Positions 10,855 to 22,340 of a stretch of DNA of 64,000 nucleotides are shown here, piece by piece. Made by a program: the position numbers and the translations under genes. Within the stretch, counting starts at the first letter, position 1; the number at the start of each line of letters is the position of its first letter. The stretch lies in contig NW_023998455.1 of the NCBI RefSeq assembly GCF_014805625.2, positions 1,166,982 through 1,230,981 of the forward strand. Direction: 5' to 3'. The stretch is from Glossina fuscipes (Eukaryota; Arthropoda; Insecta; Diptera; Glossinidae). Under the pieces are notes generated by a model. It made no database searches and had not been told where the DNA came from. It was given only the letters and a program-made list of their open reading frames with translations.

Positions 10855-12640
10855 GTAATATATATATATATATATATGTACATATATATATCTACCATGT
10901 AGTTCTGTCCGTTTTTAAAATAATACAAAATTCTAGTTTCCGAATTCCGAGCTAAATCAAGTCTTTCCATAATCTCTAGTGTTATACAAAACGGTCTTTG
11001 CTCTTACATTATTGCTGTCGATCGAAGATGGTCGCCTAGAGTGAGCATCTCTAAATCACCTATTTGAAATTTGTTAAATTATCTTCTGCATATTTTGTCG
11101 GAAACTGTACCGTCACTAAACATTAAACCGTCACTAAGCTAAATTTTTACGCCTCTCTGCGGTATTTCTTCCTTGTTCGAATTCGTTCGAAAATAGAGTG
11201 ATGTAAATGAACTTTATCAATGGTCGTGCGTACAAGATCGCCTCGATCGCGTCTCACTTAATATATGAACATGAATCATCTTCGCTTTAGTTCACTTGCT
11301 CGGTCCATGATAAAGCGAGACATCCAGGTATGCGTGAAATGAACGCGGGCGTATTTCTGGCAACATCTTTTAAGCGAAACGGACGGAACCTCCCGATGGT
11401 GTTAATATATGTATGTGGCATGACTGCCGGCTAAAGTAATACTGCTATCCTATAACTATATCGCTCAGATTAAGTTAAGATACAAAATTCAGGAAAAACA
11501 ATCCTGTCTGTAGAGAGATAATTTAAAGTCTTAAATATTATCGTAAGAGGGTGCTTAGTATTACCATTAAAAACTCTAATAAACAAAGATTTTCAAAATG
11601 CATATGACATTTAATTATAATTTACAATCTATTGCCCGGATATTAATGTAAAATTTATCTAAACAAAAAAAAAAAAAAAAAAAAACTAAGTGCTCCATGC
11701 AAAAAAGGAAAAAGCAAAAAAAAAAAGTCTCTATTGGCTCAGTACCAGAAATGCAACTTATGTAGCCTCTATGCGATTTTTATTTCTTTACCCAAGTTGA
11801 TGGTTATTTAATGTTTGCTCTAGAGGAGGAAATGTACGATTTTTTCCTTGTTTGGTTTTTTATTTATTTATTTTTATACTCAACAGCGGAAGTTTGAAGG
11901 CATCTTCATTTCGTCAACAAGTTTATGACATCCAGAAGAAGACTTCAGAAGATTGCGTACTTCCATGATCATGACTCATTAAATTCTGAATTGATCAAGG
12001 TATGCACGCGTCTATGGCAAATATTCCTCCATAAGGTTGCCACTGCCTTTCGCTTTTCACTAGGCCGAAGCCGAAGCCATAGGCGAAGTATATCATCACA
12101 CTGACAATTGAACCTGGATAAGGTATAGATGATGGGCATAAAAGATTCGTCCAAAAACAAATCATATTTTCCTACTTGCGCTTAATGCTTTTTGTTTTCC
12201 TTGCGAACAATATTTGATGTGCGGGTATCTTCTCAGTATGCTTTCTTGTTTTATTTTTATCAAGCATGGAACGATACAATGCCACGATACATATTGTAAT
12301 TATTGTCATATAGTGTTTGTTATATGCGACAACATCGAAAATAAACATTGTGGAGTAGAGAGTACGCGTATATTTTCTTTGGGTGCTCTGAAACAATGCA
12401 ACCATGTGCGAGCATGCCTTCTACCTAATATCGGTATTTCAAGCACCTAAAAAGAAGCACGTAGAAAGCGAGATCGTATAGATTGAATTCGATTCCAGAG
12501 ACCAAAATTTTAATTTAGCTTTTTCTTCTTCTTCTTCTTTTTAAAAAGAAGAATTAAAGCAGCAAGGGTAGATACCTCTATTCTAAAATTATTTCTTAAT
12601 TTCCTTCTGATAGCATTGGAAATATTTAGATAGGACAATG
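10855..12640. other. AT-rich spacer with poly-A
   Basis: (TA)n at 10858-10877 and 10882-10891, A21 at 11665-11685, and a CTT microsatellite at about 12523-12540. No gene recognised; minus frames at 11969-12160 and 12172-12405 show no domain. Confidence 0.45.
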
Positions 12641-12725
12641 GAGCTGCCACCTACTAGGCATGTGAATATGAAACCGGAATTTGTTCAGAGACGGCCATAA
12701 TACTATGTGCAGACCACATAGAGGA
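12640..12725 (+). repeat. Family M fragment
   Basis: Gtgaatatgaaaccggaatt followed by cagagacggccataatacta matches the units of the tandem block at 31760-32160. Confidence 0.6.
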
Positions 12726-12859
12726 CTGAAATTTAGTTTTTATTCTACGCAGGGAAATCGGGTAACAATAAGCAGTCGTAATGCAAGCACATATCGCAAC
12801 ACGAAAATATATTTTTCTACCAGATTTAGTTTTTTGCCAAGTACAGAGCGTTTTCTCAT

Positions 12860-13075
12860 TGACGCAACGATACATATGGAAGCCTTTTTTGAATTGTATC
12901 CTAATCAGGTATGAAAGGTGGTTCTATTTTGGAAATCCGAAGGCGTACAAATTCGGGATCAGGCCCAAGCGTATCACTGCGAGACTGAATCACTCGGCCA
13001 GGAAAACGGTATTCTGTGTTTAGTATACTGTGGAAGAGTGTAGTATAGGGGTAAATCTCTTGTTCGAAAAATATT
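12860..13075 (+). pseudogene. Decayed mariner transposase fragment
   Basis: The frame through 12886-13023 reads K-P-F-L-N-C-I-L-I-R-Y-E-R-W-F-Y-F-G-N-P-K, matching the mariner segment around the first catalytic Asp (F-L-H-R-I-V-T-G-D-E-K-W-I, then N-P-K). It is followed after about 20 residues by a basic stretch ending V-F-C-V, where mariners have K-V-M-L-C-I-W-W-D. The reading then breaks at TAG; W-K-S-V-V can still be read after a frameshift. The catalytic Asp position reads Tyr, so the fragment is non-functional. Terminal inverted repeats and the C-terminal HPPYSPDLAP motif were not found nearby. Confidence 0.7.
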
Positions 13076-13079
13076 TAGT

Positions 13080-13430
13080 GCTTATGATTCTGTACACCTT
13101 CAAAATTTGCACACCAAGGTAGAATCAGGTACAGATATTCCTATTTTAAAGCGAAAGCTGGCTACTAAATACATGTAGCCAAGTCCATCCGTCATCCGTT
13201 GATCTTTTGATCTAATCTAAACTATTTTCGATCTTTTCAAAGTTTCAGTTCGTTTGGTATTTAATTTTAAAATTAGATTGGGTAGTGAGTCATGCTTTTC
13301 TAATTGTTTAACCTTTTTTTGCTCTTCTTTAAATCTTTAGCGGAAGAAAATAAAACTTCAGATAGAAGAGTGAAATATAGATAGATTACGGTAAAAGAAT
13401 ATCATCCGCCCATAAAGACAGAACGAAATA
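13080..13430. other. No feature assigned
   Basis: Contains gtccatccgtcatccgttg at about 13183, perhaps a reversed relic of family A. No gene seen. Confidence 0.3.
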
Positions 13431-13439
13431 AAAGAAGAA

Positions 13440-13610
13440 ACTCCTAAGCTTTAGCATTTTCCTAATGAGATGCCGCATACCCGGGTAAATAAGAGCCGAG
13501 ACTACAAAGTCTGTGTTCGCGAGGTCAAATATGGGTGCTGTTTGGTTACACTCTGTCATAGCTATAGTGTTATGGTGTCGGCATAACATTCCTCGGCTAA
13601 CCGCACATTC
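13440..13610 (-). repeat. Family C fragment, reverse orientation
   Basis: The reverse complement reads aacactatagctatgac, then acctcgcgaacacagac, then gtctcggctcttattta, in the same order as the copies at 26120 and 39780. Confidence 0.5.
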
Positions 13611-13699
13611 ACTAGACTACGGCTGCTCTCCGCATCTCGGTTGAATTTCGCCTATTTCTTTCCCACAATTACCGCATTACATGCAAAAGGGATATCCCA

Positions 13700-14271
13700 T
13701 GAACCATTGGTCATATTAAAAGGAAAAAACAAATGAAAATTTTTATAATTCACAGCAGACAAAAATCTAACCAATGGCGGTTAATGCTGTGCGGTCTGCA
13801 TTGGTTCTGTGTAACAGGCTTACAATTAAAAGGAACAAACAAAAAAAAAATAAAGAATAAAAAAAATGATTTTTTTAACTTCCCTGAAAGGTATGCAAAA
13901 TTCCCCTTAAACGACATACGACTTGTTCACTTCGTCTTCTTTATAATTGTTGTTGTTTTTTATTCGCTATCTATATACATACATACATATATACATATAT
14001 ACATAAACTAAATTTCATTCGAAATTCGTTCTTCCTTAATTTGTTTCATTTTATTATTACGCTATTGCTATACAAAAAATTTTCATTTAACCGCACCACA
14101 TGTTGTGACATTTAGTAAATTACAAAAGGAGAAGCGAAAAAAAAAAAAAGTAAATAAAAATGAAATTAAAAGAAACAAAACCGCACAATTCAACTCAACT
14201 CAACTCAATGCAAAACACGCAAAACACATCACATTCCCTCGAAAAGATATCTATACGCGTCTGACTACTAT

Positions 14272-14315
<44 letters not shown>

Positions 14316-14800
14316 GTGCACTTATGTGCACATATTGTTGCCTGACTTGATGCAACATATATATATACAGAGCAACAACAAACGCATATGTTCGCCGGCT
14401 TTCAGTTGATCGACAACAATTGTTAAAGAATGTTATTGTTTAACGAAAAAAGAAAAAAAAAAAAGAAAAATAACAAAAAAACTGTAATAAGCATAAGGAT
14501 CGAAGGGTAATTTAATCATTGTTACAGAGATTTTATTCTTCATTGATAACATCTCGCTTAATAAGCAAATGTTTATAAAATGTTGTTACAAATTTGTATC
14601 AAAGTTTTCTTTCTTTTCTTTTGATGATTAACTACTTCCGCTTGGGACGGAGATGAAGACTTTAGATCTAAAAATATGCAACAACAATTGCTCGAACGTA
14701 TGTATGTGTATGTGTTTCGATTCTCAAGTACTGGGACAACAATGCGAACACAAGTTCCATATTCCGTTAATATTTTTGATTTTGGAGCAAATTGTTATTA
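13700..14800. other. Low-complexity island without dispersed repeats
   Basis: A-rich blocks (13841-13866, 14138-14160), an ACTC block at about 14192-14207, (TA)n at 14275-14308, CATA repeats, and caacaattgtt near 14413. No open frame of note. Possibly intronic or UTR sequence. Confidence 0.4.
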
Positions 14801-15790
14801 AAAATTAATCTGAAAATTAAAAAAATCCGAGGTCTGCGGTTTCACTGGCCAAAATGTGCGTTCTGCTACAACTATGAAAACGACATTGTATGGGTTTCTT
14901 AGGTGATCATAAGCAATGAAAAACGCTAAAGTAAATGCTTATAAAGCTATAACTGCTCGGCTTCTAGCCGTCTTCAATATCCCAATGCATGACATATGAC
15001 CGGAAGAATGCATTTTTCTCACCCAGCTACGCATTAGAATGTGGCGCAACTGGCGCATAGAATGCATGTTCCACAAGTAACTAAAAAGGTTTGCTTAAAA
15101 CGAGTAAGAACATTATCGTCAGACAACGCCGTTAATCCTACAACATCTCGCGTAGTGCAGTTACACATTATTTTTATGCAAAAGCACAATTTTTATGAAA
15201 GCCCCCATATAGGAAGATGTGATAACGCCTATACATCTTAGGGTCTCAAATGTTAGACATTTATGATCCTAATATCCTACCGTTAAAAATGGAGCCTTTT
15301 TCCGGAAGACTAACTACTTTTTAGATATCTTAAATGAAGTGGGGCCAAGAGATGAACCCATATGGTTCAAATTAGATCCACTTAGTTTATATATTAAATT
15401 GTCGTCATGAACAACAAAGTTACATAACAAAAAAAAATCAACAATTAGCACTTTTTGGTAAATAAGTGTTTGCGTTCCAGGAGAATCCTTATGCAGGGGG
15501 GTATTCAAAAAATATACCTGGCCCAAATTCGCTAAGCCTGATTGCATTGTCAATTCATTATTATGAGCCAATTGTCGCCACGAAATATTGAAAAATAGAC
15601 TGTTTTGAAATTACAATTTTCGCGGGATCGTTTATATGGGAGGGGGTTTAAAACAATTGCCGGCCGGCCCGAGGTTTTCACACCAACCACCAACGTTGTT
15701 GAAAGACTATTACTTAATCACTTTTGTAAAGAAATTTTGAAAATTTCAAATTTTTTCCTTACAAGTATTTTTCAGAATAGTGCGTTTTAT
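14800..15790. other. No gene recognised
   Basis: An 85-codon minus frame at 15314-15571 and a 64-codon plus frame at 15605-15799 lack recognisable motifs. The phrase tatatgggagggggttta at about 15632 resembles a phrase common in fly dispersed repeats. Confidence 0.35.
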
Positions 15791-16070
15791 GCACAGTGAT
15801 CGAAAAAGTGAACCGATCTGAACCATTTTCAATAGCATTCGCCTTTGATTCAAAGTACTACGGCATACGAAATTTCATCAAAATATGTCGAAAATTACGA
15901 CCGGCAGCGTAAACACAAAGTTACATGGGTGGACGGACAGACAACCTTAGGTCGACTCCGGATCAATTTCTAATAAAAGGTGGGCCTCTCTGAAGCCATT
16001 CTGCGAATTACATACATCTGCACTAATTTAATATTCCCTGTACCGCAAGTAATGTATGATCAGAATTCGC
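15790..16070 (+). repeat. Family A element
   Basis: Gatctgaaccattttcaata, then tttcatcaaaatatgtcg, then the core ggtggacggacagacaac, then taataaaaggtgggcctc, and a tail with taatattccctgtacc. Confidence 0.75.
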
Positions 16071-17020
16071 CCGGGTTTTACAAATCACAGATTGCGATGC
16101 TTACACTGCTCCCTGATTTGTAATACATGCTTACGATATTGTGTCAATTGCCCATATATGAATGCATAATCAATTGCATTAATAATATCATTTAAATGAT
16201 TATTTTAAAAAGCCAAGGTTGATAAACGTCTTAAGCCTACCACTAATGACGGATGAAGTATATATATAATCGCAATAGATTGTGTAAACGCAGGACTAAT
16301 TCAGTCCTTGCCGTAAGATGAGTACATGCTTATATCAATACGGACAGATGAACAGAAAAGTTGGTGTACGTTTTTACTTATCATCGATTTCGAACGTAGA
16401 ACAAGTCCCTAGTGGGCATGAATATTTTCCAACAAATCCTTTTTATTGGTTCAGGAAACTTAAAAACTCAAAGCTCCCTAAAAAATCGCGATAATATTGA
16501 CGACGTTAGTCTGTCGATCATTCAATGATATCCCAGCTATGGTCCTGAAATCACGTGAAATGAATTTTACGGATCTTTATCCTTCCGAAATTTCCATACC
16601 CACGGCATATTTTCTTCGAGAAATGGTGACAATAGAGTTTTATACGCAACTCTACTCATAGTGTTTTTTATAAGATATATCAGACGGATATCTTCCTAAG
16701 AAAAGCAGCTGCAGTGAAGCATTTTTGCATCGTTTTAAAACACCTAAGCCCTCGACTGCGTCCATCGGCACTTTAGGCACATCTTCTGTCTATCGTTTTG
16801 TATTTTGATGCTCAAAATATCAAGGATTGTCGGCCGGATTGTCTACATTGACATCACCAAAAGAGAGAGCTTGTTCATCACATCACTCTTTATCACAGAT
16901 AAGGCTATTAAGTATTAAAAATTTGGCCACGATCGAATATCGAATATCATGTGGCCCGGCTTGCTTTTTATATCCTACAGCAAGAGTCGCAAAGTTATGT
17001 TAAGTTTGTGCGAATATATA
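16070..17020. other. Mixed spacer; family A tail and family N
   Basis: A weak family A relic lies at about 16300-16420 (cggacagatgaacag, acaagtccctagtggg). At about 16718-16765 tttttgcatcgttttaaaac and acctaagccctcgactg recur at about 35818-35855, defining a small dispersed family N. No gene seen. Confidence 0.4.
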
Positions 17021-17240
17021 CAAAACGACTTCAGATAGACTTACCTTTTATTGTACCATGTCTTGGCTGAAATGTTTGCTGCCTTTGTTCGTATTATTCA
17101 TGTTCTTGTGTTTAACCTAAAGCTCGCAATTTTTGAGATACTTTGATGAAATTTGATTGAGGAATGCTATTAAAAATAGCTTGGGTCCAACCACTTTTTC
17201 GACGATTTCCCATATAATGTATTATTTTTGAAACTCGTTT
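17020..17240 (-). repeat. Family A element, reverse orientation
   Basis: Cttcagatagacttacctt, then ttctttgatgaaatttg-type sequence, then a reversed ccaaccactttttcgacgat block. The core is eroded. Confidence 0.5.
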
Positions 17241-17798
17241 AATGAAAAACTGTATTAAGCAAAAGGGACACGTGGTGTTTAAAAGTGGCCCCCGGTCCTT
17301 GAAATGTTTTCACTTGGCTCCATTTTCAATAGTGAACAACGATAGTGAATAATGGTTAAAAAAATAATAATTATAATATAGCGTAATAATAAGAATATAA
17401 AAAACTCTCAAAGCCTCAAACTGAGGGTTTTTTTATGGCGATATTTTCTGTGAAAAGGTAATTAGGTTCAGATAACATTCGATTATCATAATCTCATTTT
17501 ATGTATCCACATAACACAATAGTCTCATTAACAAAGAAAATAAAAAAATAATTCTCAGGTATCATCATTATTGTATTTATAAAATTAGCAAAATTGATCA
17601 GATTTAAAATGAAAAGATTTCTCTTTTGAAAGACAAAAAGTACAAAAAAAAATAAATTATTAAAAACTCTTAACCCCACCGCAACAACTAACCCTTACAG
17701 ATTTCCTCTTAGTAACGAAAGACTTTTGAAAACGTATTCAAATCGCAAAATTCTATAAAAGTTCATAATAAGCTAAATTAATGACTACCTAGTCGACC

Positions 17799-17830
17799 TA
17801 GCAGCAGCAGCAGCAAGAGCAGAAGCAACC
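17799..17830 (+). repeat. CAG-rich block
   Basis: Imperfect (AGC)n, about eight units with interruptions, in an A-rich context. No coding frame of useful length. Confidence 0.7.
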
Positions 17831-18124
17831 AAAAAAAAGAAAACAAAAAACGGAAGCGAAAACAATCAAAATTCCAACAACAATTAATAAAAATCGAATT
17901 TAACCTTGTGTCAGATTATTTTAAAGCTTTTCAAATTGTTTTAAGAAAGAAAAAAAAAAAATAAAATAAAATATATATATATATATATATGTGTATGTGT
18001 GTGAATATATATCAAAAATCGAAATAATAATAATACATAATACATAAATAAATAAGTAAAAGGAAAAGCAAAAATAATAATGTCTTGCGATTAACTCACG
18101 TACATAACTGAAATAAGTACGTGC

Positions 18125-18146
18125 CAACAACAATTAATTGTTGTTG
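18125..18146. other. Perfect 22-bp palindrome
   Basis: CAACAACAATT joined to AATTGTTGTTG is its own reverse complement with no spacer. The flanks GTGC and GTGG do not extend it. Confidence 0.9.
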
Positions 18147-18599
18147 CGTGGTGCCAAACATCAACATCATCGAATGAAAAAACAAAAAAAAAAAGGAAAA
18201 AGAAAAAAAAGAAAACAACATTAATAACAGCTAAGGATTTGTATTTCATTCATAACAAATCCAACGTATATGTGTAAGCGTAATAGATTTTATTCTATGG
18301 CAACGAACGAACGAACAAACGAACGAGCCGAACAATCGTCCGTAGAACTTATCTGCTGCCAAGCAAGAAGGCAAGTAAAGTAAAAGTAAAGTAAGCCTGC
18401 ATGCACGCATGCATGTGCTTGCTTAGAACAAAACACATTTATAAGTGAATATTTTTGGAAAATAAATGAAATGAAATCAAATCAAATCTGTAAAGAATGA
18501 AGCTAAATAACAACAACAGCATTAGGAGCAACAACACCAACCGTAATAATAACGAAACATATACACAATACAAATACAATAATTTGGTAATCACCGTGT

Positions 18600-18785
18600 A
18601 AAAATTAAAATGACTTTTCTCTCGTTTTGTCTCCTTTTTTTCCCTCTCTTTCTCTTTTGCCTTTCACCCTTATTGTACTTCTCTTTCTACTCCCACACGC
18701 AACCTATACATTCCACGTTCACTCTTTCTCTCACACTCTCTCTCACACTCTCTCGCTCACTCTCTCTCTCTCTCTCTCTCTCTAT
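18600..18785 (+). repeat. Pyrimidine-rich tract ending in (TC)n
   Basis: CT-rich from 18616, becoming (CACTCTCT)n and then pure (TC)n at 18758-18782. Long frames at 18610-18962 are shadows of it. Confidence 0.85.
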
Positions 18786-19074
18786 AAAAGTCTTCTGCAT
18801 GCATATGTATGTATATCTCGGTTAATCTATATGAAAACTCAGCGCTTCTTATTATATTATATTAAACATAATGCACGTGTACGATTTTTTTTTTCAAGTG
18901 TTTTACTAACAGTAGTGAGATTTCAGTCGTCATCACTCTCTGTTCTCTCCCCCATCCCATAATAATATTTAAAATAAGTCAAATGCGACGAATGTTGTCT
19001 GCTTGGCATGTGCGTCTATATGTTTAATGTGCTTTGGGATGTGTGCATAGGAAGAAAAGAAGATTTTCTCGATT

Positions 19075-19097
19075 ATATATATATATATATATATATA
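19075..19097. repeat. (TA)n microsatellite
   Basis: About 11 TA units. Confidence 0.9.
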
Positions 19098-19296
19098 AAT
19101 ACGTGAAAACTAAAGTTTGTTTTTGATATTAGGGGACAATCAAATAAAAATTTTTGAAAATAAGAAAGAAAGAAATGAAAAAAAAAAAAATAAGAAAAAA
19201 ACTGCCATAGCAGCAGCAACAGCCAAACGAAGTCAACAAATATTTAGCGTAGAATTGTCAATAACAGGCAACAACAACAGCAATGGCAACAGAAAT

Positions 19297-19302
19297 AGTA
19301 GC

Positions 19303-19349
<47 letters not shown>

Positions 19350-19380
19350 CAGCAGCAGCAGTAGCAATAGCAGTAGTATT
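19297..19380 (+). repeat. (AGT)n/(AGC)n microsatellite
   Basis: About 28 trinucleotide units, mainly AGT with AGC at both ends. Read on either strand it gives poly-Ser or poly-Thr frames of 74-89 codons, which are not genes. Confidence 0.95.
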
Positions 19381-19382
19381 AG

Positions 19383-19475
19383 GTAGGCAGGCAGGCAGGC
19401 AAGCAGGCAGGCAGTCAGTCAGGCAGACAACCGAATAGACAGACAAACAAGCAAGCAAGCAAGCAAGCAAACAGA
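19383..19475 (+). repeat. (GGCA)n/(AAGC)n tetranucleotide block
   Basis: GGCA units change to GTCA and GACA, then to AAGC units. It directly abuts the trinucleotide block, so the compound microsatellite exceeds 170 bp. Confidence 0.9.
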
Positions 19476-19549
19476 CCGGCAAACATCTCTATACTATGTT
19501 ATATGTTAACACTCTACCTACATGCCTTCCTACCAATTTTTACATTTAC

Positions 19550-19617
19550 ATTAAATATATATATAAGTGTATATTTATGTATATATGTATTTACATTAAA
19601 TATATATGTATAGATGC

Positions 19618-19649
<32 letters not shown>

Positions 19650-19682
19650 ATGCATATGTATGTATGTATGTATGTATCTAGA
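19550..19682. repeat. TA/TATG compound microsatellite
   Basis: A 15-bp phrase tttacattaaatatata occurs twice (about 19542 and 19588), followed by (TA)n at 19619-19639, (TG)n and (TATG)n at 19651-19676. Confidence 0.85.
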
Positions 19683-20229
19683 ATATACATATAAATCTAG
19701 ATATTTATATGTTATACTTAAGTACACACACTTTACTGATGAAAATTGATGTTAATGAGTTTCGTGCAAATCCGGCAAACAATGAAAAAGGGCGTACGCT
19801 AGCAATACAAAACAATTACATGCATACGCGTGCCTTTTGTATTGAGAAATAAGGTTTGCGTTGTTGCATACATGTTTGTAATATACGTGTCTGCTTGCAT
19901 ATATTGATGATGTGATGTGATTGTTGTTGCTGTTGTTGTTATTTTTCGCTTATGATTTTGTATTTTATTTGTACGCTTTTTTCCCTTAACTCATGCAATT
20001 AACTTTTTTCGAAAATTGTGGTTTTAACTTTTTCTTAAATTGTTTTGTTGCTATTGTGTATATGTTGTTGATGGTTGGTTTTCTATATTTGATTTGATTT
20101 TCAATTTTTTTTTTTTCCCTTTTTTTTTTTTAAATTCCATAAAGGTCGAGAGGAATCGTTGCTGTATTATATGCTGTTATCCTCATAAATTTTTGAATTA
20201 ACAAATTATTTATGCCTGTGACCAACCAA

Positions 20230-20272
20230 TAATAATAATAATAATAATGATGATGATAAGAAGAAGAAGAAG
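20230..20272 (+). repeat. (AAT)n-(GAT)n-(AAG)n block
   Basis: Three short trinucleotide runs in succession. The run is separated by about 75 bp from a T17 run at 20350-20367. Confidence 0.85.
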
Positions 20273-20747
20273 AACATGAAATAATCTCGTTCGTCTGTCA
20301 CAGCAACTTAAACTGTACCGGTTCGTGTTTCGTTTAATGTCCACAACAATTTTTTTTTTTTTTTTTTGGTTTGTTTTATAGACTTTAAGAATAAATTATG
20401 GAAAAGTCCAAAACAGAAATCCTTCGTGTATGTGACAACAATACAATAATACGTTTCGAATTGATTATTAGCCAGCGAGCCGAGACTTTCTATTAGGTCA
20501 CCCTAGATTCGCACTTCTGTAATTGATAACAAAAGAAGAATAATGCAAAAAAAAAAAAAAAAATAAAAAATAAACAGAGAAGAAAGAGGAAAAAATAGTT
20601 CAAACCAAAAATAAGTGACAATGATTTCTTCTATTGACCAACCGACCAGACCTTGCGTAAATTTAAAAGCGAAAATAGATTTAGAATGAAAGGAAAGGAA
20701 AATAATGTAATAGCAAATATATTAGGGGAGGGGGCAACAAAATGAAC

Positions 20748-20748
20748 G

Positions 20749-20776
<28 letters not shown>
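20748..20776. repeat. (TA)n microsatellite
   Basis: About 14 TA units within A-rich sequence. The neighbouring minus frame at 20722-20904 is a shadow of purine-rich DNA. Confidence 0.9.
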
Positions 20777-20779
<3 letters not shown>

Positions 20780-20780
<1 letters not shown>

Positions 20781-21180
20781 TCGCCAAGATTTTCAAGAAT
20801 AAATTGAAATATTCGCGAAATGGAATAAGGAAAAAGTGAAAGAAAAAAAAGAAAATGACATAAATAAGGAAATCGAAAGGGAAGAAAAATATGAATCCGC
20901 GCAAAGCACTTTTTATTAATATTTCAAAATAAATTTTTTTTTTGGAAGGATAGGAAGAAGTTCAGAAGAACAAAAAGAGATGAAAAAAAAAGGCTGATGG
21001 AGAGAAAACAATGCTCAAAATTGTGGGGATAAAATAAACTTTCACGTGAAATGAAGACAAATGTAATAGAAAGACATAGGCGAAATAAAAGAGAGCTGGG
21101 GATGGAGTAATGTACAAAGCAAAGAAATGCAGAATAATGAAAAAATGGAACGAAAGAAAAGTACGTAAAAACACTTTAAT
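20780..21180 (+). repeat. A/G-rich stretch
   Basis: Plus strand rich in gaaa, gaag and aagg units, giving F/L/S-rich shadow frames on the minus strand (20962-21174). Resembles a weaker version of the 36.8-kb purine tract. Confidence 0.6.
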
Positions 21181-21370
21181 GTAACATGTGCCACTAGTAA
21201 ATGCCCTTCCTCTGACTTCGCTTAATATAGTTACTCCAAGAAGGGTCTTATGGCGAGTAGTAGACTAAGTGATCCGATCCCAATCATTTCCAACAGTGTT
21301 CGTAGTTGGGCCAAAGCGTGTCAGCGTACCAAATATTATCAAAGCACGACGGACGGACTGAAAAGCTTAG
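21180..21370 (+). repeat. Family A element, 5' part
   Basis: Gtgccactagtaaatgccct, then acttcgcttaatatagtta, then gatccgatcccaatcatttc and cgacggacggactg. The 3' half is replaced by the tandem array that follows. Confidence 0.65.
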
Positions 21371-21379
21371 TAAACGATA

Positions 21380-22340
21380 TGCTAAGCCTAACCGTGGATC
21401 TACACGCAATTCTTTCGTGTTATCTACTGTGCTTAAAATTGAAAGGAATCCTGCTTAACTGCCTTTAGATATCTCTTAGAGTGCTTAGTAAGCATTAACT
21501 TCGTTTTCCACCTAGAAAGGCACATGGGTTGACTTAAAAATCCCAAGTCAATGTCAATCTTCCAATGGATTTACACGTGACATCTATGTGTTATTCATTG
21601 CGCTTAAACTTGAAAGCAATCTTGCTTAACCGTCTTTAGACGGCTCAGTACGCATTTATAGTTTTCTCTCATCTGGGCAGCGATTCGAATTCATCTAAAA
21701 ATCTACACATGATATTTCCACGTTATCTAATGCGGCTAAACTTGAAAGCAATCCTGCTTAATTGCCCGTAGATCAATCATAGATGACGCAGTTGACGAAA
21801 AGCAATCCGGCTTAACTACTCTTAGACATCCCTTGTAAGGCTCAGTAAGCATTACCTTCTTGTGCCACCTACTTGAGTTCACTTAAAAATCACAATTGTC
21901 GGTCTGCCATGCACTCACACACAACATATGCGTGCTATTCATTGGGTCTCTCCTATCTCGTAAAGTACTCGAGGTGACGTAAAAACAGCGCTTGTAAGTT
22001 CTCTATTGATTATATCTTCCTTTTTTAAACTTGAAGCAATTCCAACTTAACCGTCATTAGGTATCTCTTAAAGGCGGTAAAGTCTTCTCCCATGCAGATA
22101 GTCACTTGAGCTGGTCTAAAAATTCTATACGCGATGCCTTTATGTTAAACTTGGAAGCTATCTAAGCTAATTGCCTTAGATCTCCCTTAGAATCTCTGCA
22201 ATAAGCATTAACTCGTTCTCCTATCTGGAGAGGGGCTTGGGACGATTTAAAAAGCCCAATCTGCGATCTCCTTATGTTATCTTCTTTCCTTAAACTTGAG
22301 AATAATCTCACTACCCTGCCCGTAAATCCTGCTCTATCTT
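21380..22340 (+). repeat. Highly diverged tandem array, unit about 120-170 bp
   Basis: The phrase aaacttgaaagcaatcctgc with ttaattgcc recurs, diverged, at about 21430, 21601, 21733, 21793, 22027, 22146 and 22296. Between copies come taagcattaact(t)cgttctcc and gacttaaaaatcccaa. Spacings vary from 60 to 234 bp, so units have been deleted and fused. No coding content. The 72-codon frame at 21250-21468 is not a gene. Confidence 0.75.

Larger units (their letters stand above)
17240..20960. other. Large low-complexity island
   Basis: About 3.7 kb dominated by A/T runs, CAA/CAG/AAT trinucleotides, TA, CT and TATG microsatellites, with no dispersed repeat family inside. Individual blocks are listed separately. 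All frames here are repeat shadows. It resembles fly UTR or regulatory intron sequence, but no gene can be shown. Confidence 0.5.

Noticed and set aside
16880..16910. tatcacaga phrase resembling a mir-2-family seed
   Set aside because: Only the first bases match and no hairpin arm is visible.
19117..19482. Poly-Ser plus frame and poly-Thr minus frame
   Set aside because: Products of the AGT/AGC microsatellite.
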